Shown here: positions 32,981 through 42,300 of the stretch, in pieces | Position numbering within the stretch: position 1 is the stretch's first letter | Layout of the letters: each line of letters begins with the position of its first letter | NCBI GenBank assembly: GCA_029339195.1 | Contig: CM055507.1 | Span: 1 to 48,000 of the forward strand | Source of the DNA: Micractinium sp. NFX-FRZ | Taxonomy: Eukaryota > Chlorophyta > Trebouxiophyceae > Chlorellales > Chlorellaceae | Length of the DNA: 48,000 nt | Direction: 5' to 3' | Program-made: the position numbers and the translations under genes | Notes under the pieces: model-generated | What the model was told of the DNA's origin: nothing | What the model saw: the letters and a program-made list of their open reading frames with translations, nothing else | Databases searched by the model: none

Positions 32981-34909
32981 ATGAAAAAATTTCTAGATTT
33001 TACACTAAATGACATTACTGAAAAAAAAGTTAGCCGAGTGATTTTACCAAAAAGTTCGGTTTTAGTTCCAATTTCGGTTTTTCAGCAGTTTCGTTCCCAA
33101 AACCCTACGTTTTTGGAACGAAAAAACGAAATTTTTAACAAACAAGCAGTTTCTACCAAAAAAAAACCATTTCGTACTCTATCCTCACAAAAAATGGAAT
33201 TGCTAAAAGTACAAAGCTCGATTTTATGTACAATTTCTGGAGGGCAGGATTCGATTTTAACCTTTTTTCTTTTACTTCATACTAAAAAAATTGAGTGTTT
33301 AAAGATTCTTTATTGTCAACATTTATGGCAAATAAAAAATTTTTTTTCAGCTAGATTAATTTTTCAAATGACTTATTTAGTTAAGGTACCTTATACATTA
33401 CTTTTACCTCAGAAACTAGTTGAGACGGAAAATGAATCTAGAGAGTGGCGAAAAAAAGTTTTTTGTCGGTTTTCACAATTGGAACAGATTCGAACAACCC
33501 TCACAGGCCATACACAAACCGATAATTTCGAAAAAAATTTGAATAACCTTTTCAGAGGGACAAGCCCAGCAGGGTTGATTTCTTTCAATTTTTTAAATTC
33601 TCCAAATACAGTAGGGCTTTTTTTTTCTACTATAAATTTTACTAGTTATTTTTTTACTAAGGCTGAAAAACCGACAAAATTTTATCAAAAGTTTTTATTT
33701 CAAAAGAATTTAAAAAATAAAATAACCGACCAACTTGGACCCAAAAACGAAGTTTTTGGGAAGAAAATTAGTCCAAGTCCAAATATTGTCCTAAACTTAG
33801 AAGTTGACAAACCAGAATTAAAATCGTATTTGATCGACAATTTTGCTGAATTTTCGAACTTTAAAACTTATTGGAAAACAGATACCATAAAGACAAAAAA
33901 ACCAATTAGAATAGTATCTAATCAAAAACAAAGATTTTGTTCCAAACAACGCTTAGCATTCCAATTTTTAAAATCATTAAACCCTTTTGGTCAATTTCCA
34001 ATTTTATCTTTAAAACTATTCAAACAGCAAAAGCGGTTAATAAATCAATTTCCTTTAATCTCAAAAGGTTTTAGAAACAAACTCGCATTCTGTCAAACCT
34101 GTTCCAAACAGAAAACTATAAAAAAATTGGATTCAATTAGTAATAGAGTAAAAATTTTCAGTTTTTTTGATTCGACAAAAAATTTGCCTAAAACTAAAAT
34201 CAATAGAAATTCTAAACAAAAAGAATCTTTTTCTTTTTGTTTTTCAAATGAATTTTTAAGATTACAGGTAAATCTCCTTAAACCTCTCGACAAGCTTAGT
34301 AGATTTAGTATTTCACAATTTTTTAATTTGTATAATTTACCTTTGCTTATTGATATTACAAACTTTTCTTACCGTTTTTCACGGAATAAAATTCGACATC
34401 AACTTATTCCTTTAATTCGCTCTTTAATTCATCTAAATGTAGAATATCTAGTTATGAATTTTTTTAAAATGATCGCTCAAGAACATCAAAATAGCGAAAA
34501 GGGAATTCAGGAATTGTTTTTTATTTATAGAATTTTAACATTACGTTTTTTAATAAAAAGAGCTGAGTTTGGCCGTTCCTCAATTTTTTCAAATTTGAGG
34601 ACAACCTGGTTTTTGGGACAACCTGCACTAAATATTAAACATTTAATTCCACGAACATTAAAAAGAAAAAAACCAACAGGTTTAAAAAGATATTTAAAAG
34701 GTTATTTGGTAACTAGGCAGGCAAGACCCAATCTTTCAGATCAAGTCGAAAATTATTCAATAAAAGCATTACTTAAAAAGGACCTAGAGCTTAAAGTACG
34801 AACCTTGCTTCAAAAAATTTTTTTTAATTATAAAAATGTAGATTTAAATTATTCCCAAATCCTCAAGTTACAAGATTTTTACTACAGGAAAAACAAAAAA
34901 CCTGTTTAA
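32981..34909 (+). CDS. tilS: tRNA(Ile)-lysidine synthase
   Basis: TilS converts C34 of the CAU anticodon of tRNA-Ile to lysidine so that it reads AUA. The 642-residue protein has the PP-loop ATPase motif SGGQDS at residues 86-91 and the conserved GHTQTDNFEKNLNNLFRGTS segment. This defines the N-terminal catalytic domain. The rest is poorly conserved and longer than in bacteria (about 430 residues); the segment SRNKIRHQLIPLIR matches the RNxIRxxxxPxL motif of the family. Palindromic elements occur in frame at 33093-33119, 33740-33760 and 34578-34600. The putative substrate tRNA is at 22417-22500. The gene is often called ycf62 in algae. Confidence 0.9.
   Translation: MKKFLDFTLNDITEKKVSRVILPKSSVLVPISVFQQFRSQNPTFLERKNEIFNKQAVSTKKKPFRTLSSQKMELLKVQSSILCTISGGQDSILTFFLLLHTKKIECLKILYCQHLWQIKNFFSARLIFQMTYLVKVPYTLLLPQKLVETENESREWRKKVFCRFSQLEQIRTTLTGHTQTDNFEKNLNNLFRGTSPAGLISFNFLNSPNTVGLFFSTINFTSYFFTKAEKPTKFYQKFLFQKNLKNKITDQLGPKNEVFGKKISPSPNIVLNLEVDKPELKSYLIDNFAEFSNFKTYWKTDTIKTKKPIRIVSNQKQRFCSKQRLAFQFLKSLNPFGQFPILSLKLFKQQKRLINQFPLISKGFRNKLAFCQTCSKQKTIKKLDSISNRVKIFSFFDSTKNLPKTKINRNSKQKESFSFCFSNEFLRLQVNLLKPLDKLSRFSISQFFNLYNLPLLIDITNFSYRFSRNKIRHQLIPLIRSLIHLNVEYLVMNFFKMIAQEHQNSEKGIQELFFIYRILTLRFLIKRAEFGRSSIFSNLRTTWFLGQPALNIKHLIPRTLKRKKPTGLKRYLKGYLVTRQARPNLSDQVENYSIKALLKKDLELKVRTLLQKIFFNYKNVDLNYSQILKLQDFYYRKNKKPV
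33093..33119. repeat. Palindromic element 1 in tilS
   Basis: GTTCCCAAAA / GTTTTTGGAAC imperfect palindrome, read in frame in the variable N-terminal region before the PP-loop. Confidence 0.65.
33740..33760. repeat. Palindromic element 2 in tilS (identical to 32600-32620)
   Basis: The element CCCAAAAAC-GAA-GTTTTTGGG encodes GPKNEVFG in a non-conserved part of TilS. Confidence 0.85.
34578..34600. repeat. Palindromic element 3 in tilS
   Basis: CCTCAAxTTT / AAATTTGAGG element, read in frame (RSSIFSNLRTT). Confidence 0.65.
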
Positions 34910-34911
34910 TT

Positions 34912-34983
34912 TGGGTTACCCGGGACTCGAACCCGGAACTAATCGGTTAAAAGCCGAGTACTCTACCATTGAGTTAGCAACCC
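34912..34983 (-). tRNA. trnK-UUU: tRNA-Lys (UUU)
   Basis: 72 nt on the minus strand. Acceptor GGGTTGC/GTAACCC with A73, D arm AACTCAATGGTAGAGT, anticodon loop CTTTTAA, T arm CCGGGTTCGAGTCCCGG. No intron, unlike land-plant trnK. Its 3' end lies 2 nt from the tilS stop codon. Confidence 0.97.
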
Positions 34984-35401
34984 ATGTAACTAGAACCAAA
35001 AAGCTTGTTCTGTTTAAAAAAACAGAGTTTTAGTCTTTAAACTAATTTTGAAACATGTTCTATTATATCAGATATCCTTAAACTGCTCAAGACTTGTTTA
35101 GAAATAGGAATTAGACTGTGTTTCTAGATTTAGCAAAAAAACTCAGCAACACTCCCAAAATATTTTAGATTTTGGGAGACTTCTGAGTTTTAACTTCAAT
35201 CAAAATTATTGTATTTAGTACTAGTTCTAAATTTTTTTTTGTAAAAATGCAACTGATAATAATAATCTAAAAATTAACCTCTGTCCCAATTCTTTTAGAA
35301 TTGGGATTAAAGGCGATTGTCCCAAATTTAAAAAATTTGGAACCAGATTAAACGAAGTTTTGGGAACAGGCACAATTACACAATTAAAAATTTACCGAAA
35401 T
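34984..35401. other. trnK-psbZ spacer
   Basis: No gene is seen. It holds the hairpin repeat at 35284-35306 (identical to 17883-17905), a CCCAAATTT / AAATTTGG element near 35322-35342, and AT-rich sequence. Confidence 0.55.
35284..35306. repeat. 23-nt hairpin repeat, copy 2
   Basis: Same 23 nt as 17883-17905 (TCCCAATTC / GAATTGGGA arms). Confidence 0.8.
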
Positions 35402-35590
35402 CTAGACAACAAAAGAATTAAGAATTCCTACTAAAAATACAAGTAAGAACCAAATGCCAATTCCTGAAAAAACTGTTCCTTTATTTTCAGCCCAGCCTTC
35501 TGGTGTTGCTAAAACAACAGGCACACCAACAACTAAAAGAAACGATACAACAATGAACGCAAATAAAGCTAATTGAAAGATTAAAAGCAT
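35402..35590 (-). CDS. psbZ: Photosystem II protein Z
   Basis: A 62-residue two-helix protein of photosystem II that stabilises the PSII-LHCII supercomplex. It starts at [20 protein letters not shown] and ends [11 protein letters not shown], the standard full length. A 16-codon upstream extension to 35638 is open but not conserved. TTAAGGAAAT lies before the chosen ATG. Confidence 0.97.
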
Positions 35591-36178
35591 AGCTTTGATT
35601 TCCTTAAAACGGTCTATTTTTACTAGAGTTTTTCTCACAAAAGAGAGAGTTTTTCGTTCTTTTTGACAAAAAGTTGGGGACTTAACTTTTCGAAATCAAA
35701 AGATGATTACAAAAACTTTCTGAAAGAAAATGGATCCCAACTTAAAAAAAATTAAGAGAGATTAGCCAAAAAATAATATTTTTTGTATGACATTTATCTA
35801 TCAAATCGAGATGCATCCGTTTTTTCTTTCACAACAAAATGTCCCCCTTTGAGTCTCACAAGACTTTGTAAAACAAAGTCTTGAGAAAAGAATGAAAAAC
35901 CTTGTATATACTCTTTAGTATACAGTATCAAGGAAGGAAAACCTTACCTTTTTCAATTTGTTCACCATAAACTTGAAAAAAAAGTTAAAATTTTTTCCAG
36001 AACAAGATTCCCCCCACAAAAAGCTCTTGAAAATGTCGTGTCCAGTTTTAACAAGTTTTGGAACAGCATCGGTTCGGAGACAGTTTTTTTTATTTAATAA
36101 AATAATAATAAGAATTTTGCTAGAAAAACGAAAAAGAATATCTTTTGTTTTGAAAAAAATCGCTTATAATAAAAATAA
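35591..36178. other. psbZ / trnG spacer
   Basis: No gene is supported; a 107-codon frame at 35958-36281 runs through trnG and is rejected. A hairpin at 35859-35883 pairs CAAGACTTTGT with ACAAAGTCTTG. TATAAT at 36165-36170 just before trnG may be its -10 box. Confidence 0.55.
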
Positions 36179-36249
36179 GCGGATATTGCATAGTGGTAGT
36201 GCCCTTGCCTTCCAAGCAAGAGGTGCGGGTTCGATTCCCGCTATCCGCT
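36179..36249 (+). tRNA. trnG-UCC: tRNA-Gly (UCC)
   Basis: 71 nt. GCGGATA/TATCCGC acceptor, anticodon loop CTTCCAA on a CTTGC/GCAAG stem, T arm GCGGGTTCGATTCCCGC. It has no intron, unlike the land-plant gene. Confidence 0.96.
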
Positions 36250-36313
36250 CCAGTAGCAAAAGTTTTTTACTTAAAAACTAATTTTTTTATAGGTTAGAAA
36301 CTTACTTTTTTCT

Positions 36314-36387
36314 GGCGGGTGTAGCCAAGTGGTCAAGGCAGTGGATTGTGACTCCACCACTCGCGGGTTCAACTCCCGTCATTCGCC
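36314..36387 (+). tRNA. trnH-GUG: tRNA-His (GUG)
   Basis: GCGGGTG/CATTCGC acceptor with an encoded G at -1 (36314) opposite C73, the histidine identity pair. Anticodon loop TTGTGAC, T arm GCGGGTTCAACTCCCGT. Confidence 0.96.
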
Positions 36388-36949
36388 CTTTTTAAATATT
36401 CAAAATAAAAAATTTTGCTTTAACTTCTATAAAAAATTTGACGCTTCTCGTTGATTTCATTTCAAAGTACCTAGTTGTTTCTTTCTGTCTTTTGTTTTTC
36501 CATAGAATTATGTAATTTTCGTTATGTTAGAAGAATTCTTTATTTAGTACTATTTTTAAAGAAATAATTATTTATGTTAAATGAATTTTTTTTTTTGAGT
36601 AGAAAAATAGTCCGTTTTTTAACGAATCTTTTTCATTGGTAAGCAAAAACATCAAGTGAAATCCTAAGGACTCAGGACACTAAATTCCCGCCATCTTTTC
36701 TAATGAACTCTAATAACATCCTTATCTTGTCACTAAAACTTACCTTGTCATTAGAGCTCAGCGCCTTAAGGTCAAAAAATATCTTGTTTTTAATTCGTCC
36801 TATGATGCCAAATCCACTTGAATTTAAGTTTTCAATTGAATTAAAGTTTAGTTCTACGATTCTAGTCTACTAAAAAAAATTAGTATCAAAACTCATGAAT
36901 TAGGAAAAGAGAAGTCTATAAATCTAAAAATTAAAAATTTTTTCTTGTT
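36388..36949. other. trnH / trnL spacer
   Basis: About 560 nt without a recognisable gene on either strand. It has fewer palindromes than other spacers. A TCATTAGA/TCTAATGA inverted repeat spans about 36699-36757. Confidence 0.5.
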
Positions 36950-37032
36950 TACCGCTGATCGGATTTGAACCGATAAGACCTAAAGTCGGAGCTTTTTGAA
37001 AGCTCTGTGTTTACCAATTTCACCACAGCGGC
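36950..37032 (-). tRNA. trnL-CAA: tRNA-Leu (CAA)
   Basis: 83 nt, class II. GCCGCTG/CAGCGGT acceptor with A73, D arm TGGTGAAATTGGTAAACACA, anticodon loop TTCAAAA on a GAGCT/AGCTC stem, a long variable arm and T arm ATCGGTTCAAATCCGAT. Confidence 0.94.
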
Positions 37033-37630
37033 TTACTAATAGTTTTAAACCGTTTTTCTGCAGTATACTGTTTGTTTTGCGCAAAGTAAAGCTAAAAAAA
37101 CGGCTAGATTCTTTCAAAGTTTTATATTTGATTGAAATGATTACCTTATAAAAATATAGTATTTTTATAAAGTGAGAAAGAGTGACAAAAACGTTGTTTT
37201 CGGCATTACATTAATTGATTTTCACTGATCGGACTTAAACCGATACAGTGTGGTAATAACTCCTAGAATTCCCGACAAAAAAACTTTTTGTCATGAAAGC
37301 TATTATTTAAAATCTGTGAACAAAAACGAAGTTTTTGTTTCAACCTCTCTCTGCCCCAAACTCATTAAAGTAGGAATTAAACAAATTGGTAACAAATTTC
37401 TAGAATTTATAAGAGAATTCAGCTCCAACTTTGGTTGAATGGTCAGAGTTCTGATTCTAATGAAAAATTTTGTCGGAAATAGAACCAAATTGAAACAATT
37501 TAGTAAAGGAAAAAACAAAAAACTATGTTGTTGGACCAAAAAGTTTCTTTTTGGTAAACATTTCCGCATGTTTCTGTTTCAGATATCAAATATTTACTTT
37601 TTGATATCTAAAACCAGGAGTCTAGTGACA
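37033..37630. other. trnL-psbJ spacer
   Basis: No functional gene was recognised. A tRNA T-arm-like fragment lies at 37223-37245. Short open frames on both strands (62 to 88 codons) overlap each other and palindromes and are not supported. Confidence 0.5.
37223..37245 (-). pseudogene. tRNA 3'-fragment resembling trnL-CAA
   Basis: On the plus strand CTGATCGGA, TT and AACCGATA match the same segment of trnL-CAA (36955-36974), with two substitutions. This is the T arm and start of the acceptor strand. No matching anticodon or D arm was found next to it, so it looks like a decayed partial copy. Chance similarity is possible. Confidence 0.35.
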
Positions 37631-37759
37631 TTATAACGATGAACCTAAACCTACATAGGAACCATAGAAAAAGATACCGAGTAAAGCAACAACAGCTGTT
37701 CCGGCAACAGTTCCAACAAGCCATAATGGAATACGACCAGTTGTACCAGTATTAGACAT
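37631..37759 (-). CDS. psbJ: Photosystem II protein J
   Basis: A 42-residue single-span protein, [20 protein letters not shown] ending [11 protein letters not shown], typical PsbJ, involved in photosystem II assembly and electron flow at QA/QB. AGGAGAT precedes the ATG at 37759. It is the last gene of psbE-psbF-psbL-psbJ, after a 262-nt spacer. Confidence 0.97.
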   Translation of the reverse strand: MSNTGTTGRIPLWLVGTVAGTAVVALLGIFFYGSYVGLGSSL

Positions 37760-38021
37760 AATGAAATCTCCTGATGTTTTTGAAATGAAATTTAAACCAA
37801 AAACAAGATTTTTGGTAATGGGACAACAAAGTAGCAAGAGCCTAGACTTTGTTATCTCACCTAAAGTGATAATTTGGGTATAGGTAGTAGCAGTATTTCT
37901 ACCAAAAAACGATGTTCATAAGGAAAGGTTTAGAACCATTTCTAAATGAATGTTAATCCCCTTCCCTTTCTCAAAATCGACGATTTTGGGAACAGAAAGG
38001 GAGAGATCGATATTAATTTTG

Positions 38022-38138
38022 TTAGTTAAAAATATAACTTGAGAATAAAACTGCTAATACGAAAATTAATAAAAGTCCCCAGTATAAACTGGTACGATTT
38101 AATTCTACACTTTGTTTATTGGGATTTGGTTTCGCCAT
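38022..38138 (-). CDS. psbL: Photosystem II protein L
   Basis: A 38-residue single-span protein, [20 protein letters not shown] ending SSYIFN, standard PsbL. The ATG is genomically encoded, so no RNA editing is needed. It begins 18 nt after psbF. Confidence 0.97.
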
Positions 38139-38156
38139 AATAATCTTACCTTGCTC

Positions 38157-38699
<543 letters not shown>

Positions 38700-38951
38700 T
38701 TAATTAACTTCAGATAATTTTTTCACTTGCTCTAAAGCATTGAAACGATCCGTAATAAGCGGCGTTTCTTGACGATCTTCTGTAAAATATTCGTTTGGTC
38801 TTGGACTTCCAAAAACGTCATAAGCAAGACCTGTACTCACAAATAACCAACCTGCAATAAATAAAGATGGGATTGTAATACTGTGAATAACCCAGTAACG
38901 AATACTTGTTAAAATATCAGAAAAAGGGCGTTCTCCTGTAGCACCAGACAT
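38700..38951 (-). CDS. psbE: Cytochrome b559 alpha subunit
   Basis: An 83-residue protein, start [20 protein letters not shown]. The histidine in [18 protein letters not shown] ligates the b559 haem with PsbF. The ATG at 38951 is the conserved start; a further in-frame ATG three codons upstream is less likely. AAGGAG is placed about 10 nt before the chosen start. Confidence 0.98.
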
Positions 38952-39346
38952 GCTTAACACTCCTTACTAAATTTAAGTTTTTTTTTACAAAATCTCCTTC
39001 ATTCAGTGATTCCAAAAAGAGAAGCCTGAAAAACTCTCACTCTAACCAGAAAAAATTAACTTTGTTAAAGTATTGGTCATAAAGTCAGCCTTTTTCCTTG
39101 TTTTCCTCCATTTTTCAACATTAGAGACCACCCAAAATATAAGATTTAGGGTATTGGACCACGTGAAAACTTATGGATTCATTTGATTTTTGGGCTGAAT
39201 TTAAGAATAAGAATAATTTCTGAGTCAGCATCATAGGAGCTTATTGACACCACAAATTGGAGTTCACAAAATAAAGAGGGTTTTAAGAACCTTTTTTTGT
39301 GTTTCTGTTGTTAGTATACAGAGTTACTCTTTTTACATCAAGGCTT
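38952..39346. other. ftsH-psbE spacer
   Basis: No gene is recognised. It includes the psbE leader. A 75-codon plus-strand frame (39244-39471) overlaps the ftsH 3' end and is rejected. Confidence 0.55.
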
Positions 39347-42300
39347 CTAAGTTGTTTCTCCAGAGAATTCTGCGAAATCAATCCATCGCGGCATTGGTTT
39401 TCTTGATTTTAAACCCCACGATGATTCTAGGATTTGAATTTTTTGTTGATTTTGTTTTCTATCACTCGTGAATTGAAAATCAGCTTCAATCGATGATTCC
39501 GGTTTTAGGGCCATTTTACTACACTGAAACTCCTCTAATAAGGTTTCAATTTCGGGTTGACGTAAAATTTCGTGATATAACAATTCCACTACAAGTCGAT
39601 CTAAGAGTTCTCTGTTTTGATTTAAAATGACAAGAGCTTTATTAAAACTCTGTAAAACAAGAGAATGGGCTGGATAATCGCGAGTGAGGAGTGCCGCTTC
39701 ATTCCAAGGGAAATCAACTTTGTCAGGCAAAGAGCTCTCTTTGAAGTTAGAACCGACTAAAACTTTTGTTGGAACCTGTTTTTTCAAAGTTGGCACCATT
39801 TGAATTGATACATCAGATACTGGAGGAGATTCGGGAGTTTGACAGGTGTCTTTATCTGAATTTGTATTCGTCTCCAAATTTTTCAAATTTGGGTCCAACT
39901 CGTTTTTTAAAGCAGAACTTGAACGAAATTTTTTTGTTTTTTGCAAATTGGCAAAAGCTTTTTTGACATTTTTTAAACCACTTGAAGTGTGATAAAATTC
40001 ATCAGGTGGAAACCATTCAGGATTTCGTTCACTTTGTTCAGGATTTGATAAATAAAGACGTGACCAATTAGTAAAGTTTTTTTCTACAAATTCCAATTCA
40101 GAAGAAACTTGTTGTTGCCACCATGGAAGGGAATAAAACATTTGAGCATTCCAATTGGTTACTCCGCTTTTTTTCTTTGATTCTAAAGAACTTGTTTCAG
40201 CCTCTAAAGCTTTACTCATTGGTGGGATTTGAATTGTTTCAACCACGCTAGCGTATAAATCAAGTTTTTCAGGAATTTCCCGGAATTCACGTATATTTAT
40301 GTTTGGAGCTAAATATGCTATTTGTTGAGTGTGATTTTTTTTTGAGTAAAAAGACCATTTTTCAAGAACAGAATAGATTAATTTTTGAGCAAAAAGTAAA
40401 TCCTCTAAACCTAAGGTAGAAAGCTGAGCATATTTACTAGAAGAAAATTGCTGAACGAATAACACTTCAGCGGCTTTGCCTGCATAACATCCAACCAATC
40501 GATCTGTAATTTCACAAAGTCTTGCAAATTCAAATACAGAATTTTGTAAATTTGTTGCAATTTGTGCTGATCTTATTGTTGGTCGACGCGGCCAGAGGGA
40601 AGCAACGACACTTTTTGGATGTTTTTCTAGAAGAGCACTGAGAACAATTTTGCCCGCTTGATAATAAGCTAATCTGAGAATAGCCATTTTCGAAGCAACA
40701 GTTAAAGAAGATCCTTTAGCCGATGAATCATCTAATTGTTTTTTAAATACAGTGTACTTTTCGCTTTCTGAAGTCGTCAGTCGATCAATACCATGTTCAA
40801 TCGTTTCAATAGTATGATTACTTTTGGTTAAAATAGCTTTAATTGTAGATTCATTCATTAATGTCGCTAAATCTGCAGCTGTAAATCCAGCTGTACGATC
40901 TCCTAAATATGTCCATGGAATATCTGCTTGATAACCTAAACCTTGTCCGTAAAATTGTAAAATCTCAACACGTTTTTCATGCCCAGGAAGACCTACTTGA
41001 AGAATTTTCTCCAATCGACCAGGTCGAAGAAGTGCCGGATCTAAAACTTCAGGTCGGTTTGTAGCTCCAATAACAATTACGCCATCTCTACCTTGAATTC
41101 CATCTAACTCGATCAAAAATTGTGTTAACAAACTTAACTGTTCGTCTTGCGAATTGTTCTGAATGTTGGTTTCTGGGTCTTTCTCGTTTTCTTGTTTTTT
41201 TCTAGCCAGTTGCAGGTTTTCAAATACGGATCCAGTTACAGGTTTTTCAAATGAAGTTAACGATTCTACGAGTTCATCAGGTCCCATTGGATTTTGTACA
41301 ACTCCACTCCGTTTTTGAGCTAAGGTATCAATTTCATCTATAAAAACAATGCATGGAGCTAGTTCTCGTGCTTCTTGAAAAACCATCTCTAATTTTGATG
41401 CACCAGATTCTCCAGGCTCTATTAAAGAGCTTCCGGATAAAACAACAACCGGAACTTGAGCTTCACCTGCAAGAGCTTGTACTAAAAGAGTTTTTCCTGT
41501 ACCTGGTGGTCCAGTTAATAAAATCCCACGAGGTAATGTTTGGCTTAGTGCAAAATCACGGGCTGAATTTCGAAGAAACCAAACAACCTCATAAATTTCT
41601 GGAAGAAGTTTTTCAATCCCTACAATATTCTTAAAAGTTTTTTTACTTTCTAAAACTACCCGGAACCCTTTATCACGTTGACCTGTAAGAAGTTCAATTT
41701 CTTGTTTTAATGAATCATCTAAAATCCCTAAAGAAGCTGCAAACTCTAATAAATATCCTAAGAGTTCGCGCCCATAATTATCAATTAAACTTTTTAAAAC
41801 ATTAAAACTAAAAACAGCAAAACTTAATTGAGTAATGATTAACCACCATGTTGCTGTAATGGGTTCCCAGTTATCTACTTTAAGATGAGTTGAACTTTTT
41901 GTTTTAGAGTAAATAGATGCTGTTTTGCTATAAGAACCGGAAGCATATTTTGTAACATAATTTTTTGTAGAGAAAGAATCTGTAGAAAAAAGATAATCAG
42001 GATTTCCCTTACCTGTAAAAGTAAAATAGGAAGAATAATTGGGAAACTCTTGAGTTGTTCCAGTTCCTAAAACTTTATTTTCCGAAGTATTTTTCATAGC
42101 GTCCGAAAATATTACACTTTGGGAGCGGAAAGGGTTCGAGGAGCCACTAACAGGTTGATGTAATTGAAGAAGAGGTACAGTAACAAATTGAGTCGTATCT
42201 TTAGTTTTGGAAACCTTAATATCAACACTTCTCATAAGCTCCATTTTGCTGTCTTCTCTGGACAAAGGAAAATGAAAAGATAATGTTGATGGTGAAAAAC

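Noticed and set aside
35958..36281. 107-codon ORF before trnG
   Set aside because: It reads through the tRNA gene and has no protein-like conservation.
37250..37569. Overlapping ORFs on both strands before psbJ
   Set aside because: They overlap each other and palindromes; no family match.
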